Shown here: one piece after another, positions 53,192-62,276 of the stretch
How the letters are laid out: every line of letters starts with the position of its first letter
Position numbering within the stretch: position 1 is the first letter of the stretch
DNA from: Amycolatopsis cihanbeyliensis
GTDB taxonomy: Bacteria > Actinomycetota > Actinomycetes > Mycobacteriales > Pseudonocardiaceae
DNA: 64,000 nucleotides
Reading direction: 5' to 3'
NCBI RefSeq assembly: GCF_006715045.1
Contig: NZ_VFML01000001.1
Location: 1,518,501 to 1,582,500 of the forward strand
Translations under genes and position numbers: made by a program
The notes under the pieces: model-generated
Told to the model about the DNA's origin: nothing
Seen by the model: the letters and a program-made list of their open reading frames with translations, nothing else
Databases searched by the model: none

Positions 53192-53944
53192 TCAGCCGCC
53201 ATCCATGGCTGCTGCCTGCTCTATGAGCGCGGCGAGGGCCTGTGGATGGGTGACGTGTGCGAGGTGGTCGGCACCGTCGATGGATGCGTGGCGGCCGGCG
53301 GGGATCAGGTTCGCGAGGTGAAGCGCGGTCTGTCGGTGGTGTTTCAGTGACCGGCTTCCCGACGCGGTGATCACGGGTGTGGTGAGCGTGGTCGGGTCGA
53401 TGGAGGGCAGGCTGAGGGTGGGGTCGGTCATCTCCCGGATCAGGGCTGTGCCGGCCGCTTCTAGTTCCTCGTCCGTCTGTCCCGTGGTGGGGCGACCGAC
53501 GACGGCCTCATGGAGGGCTCTGGCCGCGGCAGCCGGGCCCCGGGCTGACGCGTCTTCGACCAACTGCTCCCAGGGGGCGGTGCGGGGCCACCATGGCAGC
53601 GAGCAGACGGGTGGTTCGAAGACGACGGCTGCCCTGCTGAGGCGGGGGTGTTGAGCCGCTGCGATGAGTGCCACGAGTGCGCCGTAGCTGTGTCCTGCCA
53701 CGATGGGCTTCGGCAATCTGGAGGCTGCGGAGATGAGATCGGTGACGTGGTCGGCCAGTTTGGTCTGCGGGTCCGCGAGGGTGCGGGAGGTGCCCCATCC
53801 GCGCCGGTCGTACCCGGCGACGGTCCATCCGGGCAGGTGCGCTGCGACTCGCTGGAAGCTTGCGCTGTGGTCCATCGTCCCGTGGACGAACAGGACCGTC
53901 TCGGGCTGTGTTCCCCTTCTCGTGCGCAGTAGTGGACGGATCAC
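53192..53944 (-). CDS. Alpha/beta hydrolase, possible thioesterase-like release enzyme
   Basis: This 250-residue hydrolase has the oxyanion HG in VLFVHGTMDHSAS, the nucleophile elbow AGHSYGALVAL, and the histidine in GADHLAHVTHPQAL. No signal peptide is seen. It overlaps the P450-adenylation-carrier gene by four bases, which suggests matched production; NikP2 in nikkomycin biosynthesis is a hydrolase that frees a beta-hydroxy amino acid from its carrier protein. The same role here is inferred. Confidence 0.85.
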   Translation of the reverse strand: MIRPLLRTRRGTQPETVLFVHGTMDHSASFQRVAAHLPGWTVAGYDRRGWGTSRTLADPQTKLADHVTDLISAASRLPKPIVAGHSYGALVALIAAAQHPRLSRAAVVFEPPVCSLPWWPRTAPWEQLVEDASARGPAAAARALHEAVVGRPTTGQTDEELEAAGTALIREMTDPTLSLPSIDPTTLTTPVITASGSRSLKHHRQTALHLANLIPAGRHASIDGADHLAHVTHPQALAALIEQAAAMDGG

Positions 53945-56900
53945 GATGGTGTCCCGTCGGCGAGGAGCAGGGGGGCGATCTGCTCGGGAGTGGGGGCGGT
54001 GATCAGAGCGGCGGTGTCCACGGGTGTGCCGGTCAGTGATTCCAGACGTGCCAGGAATGCGGCTATGGTGATGGAGTCGCCGCCTGCGGCGAAGAAGTCG
54101 GAGTCCGCCTGGACCTGGCGCAGCGGGATGTCCAGGACCTGAGCGAAGTGTTCGGCGATTTCCCAGGTAAGGCGGGAGAGATGTCTTGCATGGGCGTCGG
54201 GTGGGGGCACGGGCCCGGAGTGGTGAGAGGGCTGGGCAGCGGGCGCGTTGGTGGGCGTGCGGCGGTGGTCGGCTTTACCGTTCGTGGTGCGCGGGAGTTC
54301 GGTGACAGCAGTGAACACGGCGGGCAGCATGGCGCTGTGCAGACGGGAGGCCAGGTAGGTGCGAATCGGTGTCTCGTCGAGCTGGGGGCCGGCGGGGACA
54401 ACCAGGGTTCCGATGCGGCCGTCCTGTTGGTATGCGGCGCAGGCGGCGACACCGGGGGCGGACTCCAGGACGCGCTCGAGCTCGTCGAGTTCGACGCGTT
54501 GGCCGTGGATCTTGACCTGGCGGTCGTCCCGGCCGATGTAGTCGAGTGTGCCGTCCGGGCGCTGGCAGCAGATGTCACCGGTTCGGTAGAGCAGGCTCGC
54601 CTTGTCGGTGGTGGTGTGGGGGTTGCGGATGAAGCGTTCTTCCATGAGGTCCGGCTGATTCAGGTATCTTCCGACTCCGACACCGCCGAGCCACAGTTCC
54701 CCTTGCTGCCCGGGTGGGACGCGACGCAGGCGGTGGTCCAGGACATAGGCCAGCTTGTTGGCGACCGGCCTACCAATCGGCGGGCGGTCCTCGCCCGGGG
54801 AGCATTCGTGCCAGGTTGCCAGGACGGCGGTCTCGGCCGGACCGTACAGGTTGAGCAGGCGTCGTCCCGGTGCCGCCCACCGGCGCGCCCATGTGGCCGG
54901 CAGCCGCTCGCCCGCGGCAGCGGCGATGCGCAGTTCGGGTAGGGGCTGGTCCGAGGGGAGGGCCATCCAGACGGACGGGGTGAGGATTGCCGTGGTGATC
55001 CGCTGGGATGCGAGCAGCCGGACCAGCGGCGGCCCGACGGTGAGCTGGTCGGCAGGCGCGACGATCAAAGTGGCGCCGGACAGGAGTGCGGCGGTGAGGT
55101 CGGCGATGCAGCCGTCGAAGTTCGGTGACAGGAACTGCAGGACCCGGTCGCCGGGTTCGAGGCGGAAGATCTGGTGCTGCGCCAGGTGGAGATTGACCGT
55201 GGCCTCGTGGCTGATCGCGATGGCCTTCGGGGCGCCGGTGCTGCCGCTGGTGAAGACGAGGTAGGCGACGTCGCCGGGCGAGGCTCCGGTCAGCGGGGCG
55301 TCCGGGTGGGAGGCTTTCGCTCCTACGTCGATCGTCTGGGTGCCGAACACCGAGGCGGGGAGGCTGCCGTCGGTCACGACGAGGTGCGTCTTCGCCTCGT
55401 CGAGCATGGTTCTCAAGCGCTCTCGGGGGCAGGACACGTCCGCCAGCAGGAACGCGGCACCGGCCTTGGCAACCGCCAGCACAGCGAGGACGAACTCGAC
55501 GGAACGTTCCATGACGATGCCGACCACCGTGCCCGGCTGGGCGCCTTGGTGCCGCAGTCGATGGGCCAGGGCGTTGGCCCAGTGGTCGAGTTCGCGGTAG
55601 CTGATGACGCCGTCCGGTCCTTCTACCGCCAGTGCGTCAGGGGTCAGCAGGGCTTGCCGTTCGAACACCTCGTGCCAGCAGGCTGCGGACGTGGTGATGG
55701 ACGGAGGCAGGGCAGGGTCGCGGTAACCGGTGCTGGTGTCGGTTTCGGCCGGTTGCAGGTCGGCGCTGGCTTCGGGGGTCGCCGCGGCATCGACACGGAT
55801 GCGTGCGTGTTCGAGGCAGCGGGTGTTCCCGTGCAGACCCCAGGACAGCGCTTCCGGTTCCGGTTCCGGTGCATAGGCCGGGTACTTGGCCAAAAAGCCC
55901 TGGATCGTGAAACCGGCGAGGCGTTCGGCGTAGCCCGCGCCGGGGCAGGCGTGGCGTCCGCTGCCGAAGCCGAGGTGTTTCGGGCCGTCTCGGGTCAGGT
56001 CCAGGGTGCGGGGTGCGGTGAAGGTCCGGGGGTCGAGGTTGGCGGCGGCCAGGTGGACCAGGACGCTCTCGCCTGCCGCGATCAACGTTCCCTGGACAGT
56101 CACGTCGGTGGTGGCTTTTCGCGCGACGTACTGGCTAGACCCGTTGATCCGCATGAACTCTGCGACGGCCGGTGGGATGAGCTCGGGTGTCTCCCGCAGC
56201 TGCTTCTGCAGGACCGGGTCGTCGTGCAGGGTCAGCAGAGCCGAGGTGACGAGGTGGGTCAGGGTCTGGTAGCCGCCGCCCACCAGGACGATGCAGTTCG
56301 CCGCAACAGCGAACAGCTCTCCGTCTGTTGGCTCCCGGCCGAGCAGCGGGGCGGTCAGGGAGCTGATCACGTCGCCGCCGGGAGCGCGCAGTCGGCTTCT
56401 CGCTTCATTCTGCAGCACGGCGAGGGCATCGCCTAGAACCGCGTCCACCTCTGGGTCCGGAGTGGCCGGCAGTGCGGACAGGCTTCCCAGCAGCCGTTCG
56501 TAAGCCTCGGCCCACCGGGTGAGTTCTGCTTCCCTTCCCTCCATGCCCAGCAACTGCGCCACCAGCGCGCAGGGCAGCTTCGCTGCGAAGTCTCCCACCA
56601 GGTCGAAGACACCCTTGGAGGGCAGGTCGTCGAGCGCACGGGCGGCTATCTGCCGCAGGTCGTTCTCGCGGCTCCTCACGCGGGTGCCGGAGACCTGCTC
56701 GGCCAGGGCTGTGCGGATGGCCTTGTGCTGTGGCGGATCCATGAAGAGCATCTGCTCGTGCACCATGGTGCTCAAGTTGGCGGACGTGTGAAGACCCAGC
56801 TCCTGAAACGTGCCCTGGTCGTGCTCGCGCACGGAGGAAAATGTTCGGTGGTTGCGCAGGATCTCGACAGCCTCAGCGTAGCCGGAGCACACCCACATTG

Positions 56901-57045
56901 CCCCGACCTCGTCGAAGAACAGGGGCCCGAGATCGGCGATGGCGTCGATGTAGACGGATGGATCCGCGATGATTTCGGGAGTTCTGAGTAAGTGGATTCC
57001 ATGCCTGGCACGGTCGTATCCGGCTGGGCGCTCATGCGGTCGCAT
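53941..57045 (-). CDS. Fusion protein: cytochrome P450 - NRPS adenylation domain - peptidyl carrier protein
   Basis: The 1034-residue chain holds three domains in one frame. The P450 (about 1-415) has LGFGSGRHACPGAGY (heme), EFMR (ExxR) and GGGYQTLTH (I-helix). The A domain (about 460-915) has VFTSGSTGAPKAI, NLYGPAETAV, LYRTGD and TTNGKADHRR. The carrier (about 955-1025) has FFAAGGDSITIAA with the phosphopantetheine serine. There is no condensation domain. A manual specificity code, roughly D-G-A-I-A-A-L-V-L-K, gives no assignment. In novobiocin (NovH/NovI) and nikkomycin (NikP1/NikQ) separate proteins load and beta-hydroxylate an amino acid; here all are fused. The start follows AAGGAG. Confidence 0.93.
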   Translation of the reverse strand: MRPHERPAGYDRARHGIHLLRTPEIIADPSVYIDAIADLGPLFFDEVGAMWVCSGYAEAVEILRNHRTFSSVREHDQGTFQELGLHTSANLSTMVHEQMLFMDPPQHKAIRTALAEQVSGTRVRSRENDLRQIAARALDDLPSKGVFDLVGDFAAKLPCALVAQLLGMEGREAELTRWAEAYERLLGSLSALPATPDPEVDAVLGDALAVLQNEARSRLRAPGGDVISSLTAPLLGREPTDGELFAVAANCIVLVGGGYQTLTHLVTSALLTLHDDPVLQKQLRETPELIPPAVAEFMRINGSSQYVARKATTDVTVQGTLIAAGESVLVHLAAANLDPRTFTAPRTLDLTRDGPKHLGFGSGRHACPGAGYAERLAGFTIQGFLAKYPAYAPEPEPEALSWGLHGNTRCLEHARIRVDAAATPEASADLQPAETDTSTGYRDPALPPSITTSAACWHEVFERQALLTPDALAVEGPDGVISYRELDHWANALAHRLRHQGAQPGTVVGIVMERSVEFVLAVLAVAKAGAAFLLADVSCPRERLRTMLDEAKTHLVVTDGSLPASVFGTQTIDVGAKASHPDAPLTGASPGDVAYLVFTSGSTGAPKAIAISHEATVNLHLAQHQIFRLEPGDRVLQFLSPNFDGCIADLTAALLSGATLIVAPADQLTVGPPLVRLLASQRITTAILTPSVWMALPSDQPLPELRIAAAAGERLPATWARRWAAPGRRLLNLYGPAETAVLATWHECSPGEDRPPIGRPVANKLAYVLDHRLRRVPPGQQGELWLGGVGVGRYLNQPDLMEERFIRNPHTTTDKASLLYRTGDICCQRPDGTLDYIGRDDRQVKIHGQRVELDELERVLESAPGVAACAAYQQDGRIGTLVVPAGPQLDETPIRTYLASRLHSAMLPAVFTAVTELPRTTNGKADHRRTPTNAPAAQPSHHSGPVPPPDAHARHLSRLTWEIAEHFAQVLDIPLRQVQADSDFFAAGGDSITIAAFLARLESLTGTPVDTAALITAPTPEQIAPLLLADGTPS

Positions 57046-57121
57046 GGGAACTCCTTAAGTAGGGGCCACGGCTTGAAGACTCTGCCGCTCCGGGAAACAG
57101 CTTTGGTGCCCACGTCCGTAG

Positions 57122-59701
57122 TCAGCTGAGGTGGCCGACGACGACGCCGTTGGCGCCGGCCGCTTCGATGGGCATCACCTCCACGCGGGCGAAGCCTGCC
57201 TCCTGCAGCCAGCCGCGGTACTCTGCGGCCGAGTAGTTCTTGCCGCCCTCCGTCTCCACCAGCATGTTCATCCCCATCAAGGCCGCAGCCGGTGGGCCGG
57301 TCCGCTCGTCGTTGAGCAGGAGCTCGCAGATCAGCACGGCACCGCCCGGGGGAAGAGCGGCTCGGCACTTACGCAGCAGTGTCCGGCAGGTCTCCTCGTC
57401 CCAGTCGTGAAGAATCATGCTCAGGATGATGGCGTCGTAGCCGCGGGGCAGCTCGGGGTCGCAGATGAAGTCACCGGCGACCACATCGACGGCACCGTCC
57501 ATATTGGCGGCGGTGATCTTCTGGCGCGCCAGATCGCCCACGTGCGGCAGTTCGAAGACCGTCGCGCTCAAGTGACCGAAGCGACGGCACAACTCGATGG
57601 GAAAGGCGCCGGCGCCGCCACCCACGTCCAACAGCCGCGTGTGCCGGGTGAGGTCATAGACCGTGGCGAGCGCGCGCGCCGTGAAGGTGGAGATGCAGTA
57701 CATGCAGTCCCAAAACAGCTGCAGCGTCTCCGGGTCCCCGGTGTCGAACAGCGACTCCTGCGTGCCCGGGGTCCAGGTGAGGGGACGGTTTGTCCGAAGC
57801 GCCTCGACAATGGACTGCCAGGCAGGATACTCCCGGCGGTCCAGGTAGCGGACGAACCCGCCGAAATAGTAGGGCGCCCCCTTGACCAGGAACTCCTCCG
57901 AGAGTTCCGAATTCCGGTACCGGGCACCGGACTTGTTCAGCAGGCCCAACGATGCGCAGCCAGCCAGGAGCAGGTCGGCCGGGCGGTGGGCGATCCCCAG
58001 TTCGGCTGACACCTCCTCCATGGTCAGTTCACGTCCTCCGGCCAACAGATCGAACAGGCCGATTTCGATAGCACCCGCATAGGTCTTGAAGCTCCAGAAC
58101 CCCGTGGCGAGCTGCATGAGAGGGGTAGGCAGCAGCGGTGAGATGTCTTCGCGCGATTGCGGCATGGAAAACTCCTGAGAGGCACGACGATCGACCACGA
58201 GGGAAGGGAAGGACGAGTTGCCTCGCTCGTCCCCTGCGGGTTCTGCGGGGTGTCGCGCGACCTCGCCGAAAAGCGGTTCGCTCGACAGCGGCCGGAACCG
58301 GGACTGGAAGAAGCGCAGCGTCTCAGGCTCGTGGGTGAACTCCACGCCCGACCGCAGCTCCCCTCGCTGCCCGTACAGTCGTATGACGCTGTCGGCTACG
58401 ACATCCATATGGCTCTGGGTGTAGGCGCGGCGCGGGATGGTGAGCCGGACCAATTCGAGAGGTGGATACCGGTTCTCGCCCGTGACCGGATCCCGCCCGG
58501 CCGACACCGCTCCCCGCTCCGTGCACCTGATCCCGGCGTCGAGGTAGAGCGCGCAGGTCAGCGTCTGCGCGGGAAACTGCTCGCGGGGCACCCCCGGCAG
58601 GAATGCGGTCGCGTTGAGGAACACGGCGTGCCCGCCCACCGGGCGTACGATCGGCGCGCCCGCTGCGGCGATCCGGTCCGCTAGATAGGCCACCTGCTGG
58701 ACGCGGGTGCGGATGCTGTCCTCCTGGACGGACTCCTCGATGCCCTGGGCCGTCGCCTCCAGGTCACGGCCGGCCATCCCGCCGTAGGTGTGCAGTCCCT
58801 CGTAGACAACGACCAGATTGCGTGCCCGCTCGGCGAGTGCTGGATCGCGCACAGCAAGCCAACCGCCGATATTGGCGAAGCTGTCCTTCTTCGCCGACAT
58901 TGTGGCGCCGTCGGTCAGCTCACACATCTCCCGCAGGACGGCTGCCACCGAGTGCTCGGTCCAGCCCGGCTCGCGCTGCTTGATGAACCAGGCGTTCTCC
59001 ACCGCTCTCGCCGCGTCAAGGATGATCGGGATCCCGTGGCGGCAGGTGAGTTCACGGACCTCCGCGAGGTTGGCCATGCTGATGGGCTGGCCTCCGGCCA
59101 TGTTCACCGTCGCGGCCAGCGAAACGTATGGAATCTGCTCGGCCCCCACCTCGTCGATGAGCCGCTCCAGCTTGGCGAGGTCAACATTCCCTTTGAACGG
59201 CAAGTCCACATCCGGGTCATGGGCCGTGTCGATGACGATGTCGTGGAAAACCCCGCCGTTGAGCTCCTGGTGCTCGCGTGTGGTGGTGAAGTACATGTTG
59301 CCCGGGACGTGATGGCCCGGTCGGATGAGACAGCGCGAGAGTATGTGCTCCGCTGCCCGCCCCTGGTGAGCGGGTATCACATGCGGGTAGCCGTAGTAGT
59401 CACGCACCGCCGCCTCGAAGCGGTGGAAGCTCCGCGAGCCCGCGTACGACTCGTCACCGAGCATCACCGCAGCCCACTGCCGGTCCGACATCGCGCCGGT
59501 CCCCGAGTCGGTGTAAAGGTCGATGTACACCAGCTCTGCCGGCAGCAGGCCCACGTTGTAGCCGGCCGCCGACAGAGCTGCTCTGCGCTCCTCGGCGCTT
59601 GTGAGACGAATGGACTCGATGCTCTTGATCCGCCAGGGCTCCGCGGGATGGCGCACATCAGCTGAGGAATCCATGGACCCTGGGTAACCTGACACGCTCA
59701 T
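57122..59701 (-). CDS. Fusion protein: tyrosine phenol-lyase-like PLP enzyme - O-methyltransferase
   Basis: The 859-residue frame joins a beta-eliminating lyase (about 1-475) to an O-methyltransferase (about 513-859). The lyase has MSAKKDSFANIGGWL with the PLP lysine (about 272), MYFTTTREHQELNGG, and IRCTERGAVSAGR. The last matches the tyrosine phenol-lyase loop, where tryptophanase differs. The methyltransferase has RLLDVGGGAGAFPIEL and ILSMILHDWDEETCRT with the catalytic histidine. A roughly 37-residue linker contains no stop, but an ATG at 58165 has its own CAGGAG site, so a separate methyltransferase may also be made. The lead ATG follows GGAAGGAAG. Confidence 0.9.
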   Translation of the reverse strand: MSVSGYPGSMDSSADVRHPAEPWRIKSIESIRLTSAEERRAALSAAGYNVGLLPAELVYIDLYTDSGTGAMSDRQWAAVMLGDESYAGSRSFHRFEAAVRDYYGYPHVIPAHQGRAAEHILSRCLIRPGHHVPGNMYFTTTREHQELNGGVFHDIVIDTAHDPDVDLPFKGNVDLAKLERLIDEVGAEQIPYVSLAATVNMAGGQPISMANLAEVRELTCRHGIPIILDAARAVENAWFIKQREPGWTEHSVAAVLREMCELTDGATMSAKKDSFANIGGWLAVRDPALAERARNLVVVYEGLHTYGGMAGRDLEATAQGIEESVQEDSIRTRVQQVAYLADRIAAAGAPIVRPVGGHAVFLNATAFLPGVPREQFPAQTLTCALYLDAGIRCTERGAVSAGRDPVTGENRYPPLELVRLTIPRRAYTQSHMDVVADSVIRLYGQRGELRSGVEFTHEPETLRFFQSRFRPLSSEPLFGEVARHPAEPAGDERGNSSFPSLVVDRRASQEFSMPQSREDISPLLPTPLMQLATGFWSFKTYAGAIEIGLFDLLAGGRELTMEEVSAELGIAHRPADLLLAGCASLGLLNKSGARYRNSELSEEFLVKGAPYYFGGFVRYLDRREYPAWQSIVEALRTNRPLTWTPGTQESLFDTGDPETLQLFWDCMYCISTFTARALATVYDLTRHTRLLDVGGGAGAFPIELCRRFGHLSATVFELPHVGDLARQKITAANMDGAVDVVAGDFICDPELPRGYDAIILSMILHDWDEETCRTLLRKCRAALPPGGAVLICELLLNDERTGPPAAALMGMNMLVETEGGKNYSAAEYRGWLQEAGFARVEVMPIEAAGANGVVVGHLS

Positions 59702-60413
59702 GGGAGCTTCCTTCCATCAGCTCGAGAGCTGGCCCGCCGCCGACGACCGCCATGCCGCCGGTGTCACGTACCGGCTCCCGGCACACAAGTACGTCGTATC
59801 CCAGATACTTTCTTCCACGTCGCACCGTGAAGCCTCATCATGAACTCGTTCCATACGGCGCTGGTCGCTTTGCCGGGCCACACCGTCGCAAGCTCCTGCC
59901 ACCGGAACCGGCCAGCCGTTCACGCTTTCACGACCCGGATCCGGTCGGCGTTGCCGGCACCAGTGCGCCGCCCGATCGCAAGTAGCGCGCGACGTGTCGA
60001 TCGTCGGGTCGGCCCGCGCAGGTCGAACGCGAACGACAGCCGTCCCGACATCACCGGCCGGGAGAACGAGCCGGTCATCCCGTAGTAGTTGAGCTGGCGG
60101 GCGTCGCCGCCCACCATCGCCCAGCAGTCGCTGCCGCCCGGCAAGCGGCATAAGGAAACATCAAACGCTTGTCCCGGAAAGGAAAGGTCCCTCAACCCTA
60201 GCCACCCCCAGCCGCTCAGGCCACTGGCAAGCATCATCGACCCCACCACACCCCTTCACCTACCGAAGACGGAGTAACCAGTTTTTAGTCCAGGCTTCCT
60301 CAAGCCGTTCCGTCATTCCCCGCACCCAACGAGCCTAAACCCCGAACGCACGAGGCTGACCAGTCCGAAGGCTGGAAACACTCGAACAGCTCACACTGAC
60401 AATGATCAACTGT
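59702..60413. other. Upstream region of the lyase operon
   Basis: No gene is supported in these 712 bases. A minus-strand frame at 59920-60249 (about 109 residues) has protein-like composition near its end (YYGMTGSFSRPVMSGRLSFA) but no recognised family. The operon promoter should lie near 59710-59800. Confidence 0.4.
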
Positions 60414-60860
60414 CTACATTCCGTAACTAACTCGCACGTTCAGCGGACGGACCCGTTCCATTGCCCGGTTCTCGTGCGAGCGCTTGTAGGCGCCCTCCAG
60501 GTGCAGTCGGTACGGTTGGCGCGTTTCTTGCAGGATCGCGGCACTGTCCTTTTTGGTCGGACCCTTGCGGGCGACCTCAACCAAGCGCACGTTGTGCTTA
60601 CGGAGCAACGGAAGGATGTGCCGCTCGGCGAGCTTGCCGGTGGTGCTCCATTCATCCCCGGTCTGTGTGACGAAAACGACCAGGTTGGAGTAGTCGCGTG
60701 CGGTCGTGTCAGGTCGGGCGGCGGGGTCGGTGAGCATCCGGTATATCGCGGCGGTTGACTCTGCTCCCATGCCGTACGACCACGCATACGGCATCAGCTC
60801 GGTGTAGCGGATCGGGTTGGTGTCGACGTGAGTGGAGGCGTCGGGTGCACTCCTCTCCAT
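60414..60860 (-). CDS. PP-loop (PAPS reductase-like) ATPase, truncated
   Basis: This piece has MPYAWSYGMGAESTAAIYRM, a variant of the SGGxxS PP-loop, and VVFVTQTGDEWSTTGKLAER, typical of the adenine nucleotide alpha-hydrolase/PAPS reductase-like group. Full-length relatives are about twice as long; this one stops shortly after QPYRLHLEGAYK, so the C-terminal half is missing. It lies 160 bases downstream of a hypothetical gene with which relatives may be paired. Reaction unknown; it may be a pseudogene. Confidence 0.6.
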   Translation of the reverse strand: MERSAPDASTHVDTNPIRYTELMPYAWSYGMGAESTAAIYRMLTDPAARPDTTARDYSNLVVFVTQTGDEWSTTGKLAERHILPLLRKHNVRLVEVARKGPTKKDSAAILQETRQPYRLHLEGAYKRSHENRAMERVRPLNVRVSYGM

Positions 60861-61019
60861 TCCACCCTCCGTGCGTTGTTGTTCTGCGGATGGGTATTCG
60901 TGCGGCGGAGGGATGGCGACAGCACCAAAGTCGGCGGCCGGGCCCATTCGCCGAGAGACGATCAGCGGGGCCCGGCTACTCGTGGCACGGTTTCGCTGGC
61001 ACGCTCGGGACCGGCTGTT

Positions 61020-61571
61020 TCATGCTCCGGCGTACTTGCATTGGACGATGTCGCCGTCGTGGCGACCGTCGCAGGTGATCTCGCCGAGCTTGCGGTTCTT
61101 GACGGCCAGCTTGCGCCGTGCGATCACTTCGATGTCGTCGATGGTCGGCCCTTCCAGCGCTTCGTGATGCTGGCGGCTGTCATCGTCGAGTGGATTGCCG
61201 GGGAACGCAGTGGCCCAAATGCGGAAGCACAGGCCCGCGACAGGTGACCGCAGCGGGGCACGCAGACTGAGATCGCTGCACAGGCAGCACGCTTCCGCCG
61301 CGGTGCCCGGCCGCGTGTCCGCGTCGTTCACCAGGCGCTCCAGGAGTTCGCGGCAGTGCGACCGGTAGACGAACTCGGTGGCCATGAGTCTGTGCGTCGC
61401 CGCGAGAAGCGGAACGCTGTGGTAGAGGAGGTCGCGTTCAGACGAATGCCGCCTCATAGCCTCACGAATCTCGTCTTCTGCCCAGTCAAGTCGCTGAAAG
61501 ACTCCTTTCAGTAAGCTGGCTACCTCATACAGGATGTACAGTGGAGAGTAGTTCTCGGTTGTTTTGGGCAT
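61020..61571 (-). CDS. Hypothetical protein, partner of the PP-loop gene
   Basis: This 183-residue, mostly helical protein has no recognised domain. It contains a cysteine pair (EACCLCSDLSL) and a charged C-terminus (IARRKLAVKNRKLGEITCDG). The ATG at 61571 has a clear GGAAAGGG site, and base usage looks coding, so it is probably real. It is upstream of and co-directional with the truncated PP-loop gene. Confidence 0.6.
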   Translation of the reverse strand: MPKTTENYSPLYILYEVASLLKGVFQRLDWAEDEIREAMRRHSSERDLLYHSVPLLAATHRLMATEFVYRSHCRELLERLVNDADTRPGTAAEACCLCSDLSLRAPLRSPVAGLCFRIWATAFPGNPLDDDSRQHHEALEGPTIDDIEVIARRKLAVKNRKLGEITCDGRHDGDIVQCKYAGA

Positions 61572-61587
61572 GGCTGATCCCTTTCCT

Positions 61588-62019
61588 TTATCGTGAATTG
61601 CGGTGGCACTTCGGGCGGCGTGTGCCGCGCCGCCGGAGCCGACCTAGTAGTCGAGCTCGGCTTGCGCGCCGACCGGCTCCCTGCGACCGAATGAGTAGGC
61701 GATGTTGCACATCGCGCTCGTCCGCACGCTGGCCAAGATGCGCCGCATCCGCGACGTCTTGGCTGTCGTCAGCCGCGCCGATGACGTGCTTGCCCATGCC
61801 ACCCGGCCAAGGACCCGCCTTGCACCACGCCGCGGAAACTGGCCGGCGCAGTGCCGAGCCGACCCACTCCCACAAAGCACAGCCAGCACGGGGCCGCCTG
61901 CCAGGCCGCGGCCACCTACCTCGCCCGGGCGGTAACGCTCACGTGCCTGGCACGAGAGGTTCGACCGGATCGCCGAGCTCGCCGGAAGCGATACTGACGC
62001 CGGACACACCGCACACGCA
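61588..62019. other. Degraded stretch without a clear gene
   Basis: Short frames in both directions overlap and none shows a recognisable family. The composition suggests decayed coding DNA upstream of the glycohydrolase remnant. Confidence 0.35.
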
Positions 62020-62265
62020 CTCGGCAACGACGCTTCGGCACCGAAATCGGTCCCGACCGCGCTGACGGCGTTCCTGACCCACCCCGGTGACGCCGCCCAG
62101 ACCATCCGCTACGCCGTTCGGGCCGGAAGAGACACCGACACCATCATCGCCATGGCCTGTGTCCTCCCCGGGCCAGCAACGGCACGACCACCCTGCCCAA
62201 CACCTGGATCGCGCGTCTCGAGGCCACCGACCGGCTGCTCCACAACCAGGGTCGAGGTCGGGACG
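62020..62265 (+). pseudogene. ADP-ribosylglycohydrolase, C-terminal remnant
   Basis: One frame reads ALTAFLTHPGDAAQTIRYAV and RAGRDTDTIIAMACVLPG, which matches the metal-binding GGDTDT end of ADP-ribosylglycohydrolases. After a frameshift near 62170 the continuation is NTWIARLEATDRLLH, also family-like. The N-terminal domain is missing and the frame is broken. Confidence 0.65.
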
Positions 62266-62276
62266 GCACTGCTCGG

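Noticed and set aside
59920..60249. Minus-strand open frame of 109 residues with protein-like tail
   Set aside because: No recognised family, no ribosome site and unclear start; left as unannotated upstream DNA.
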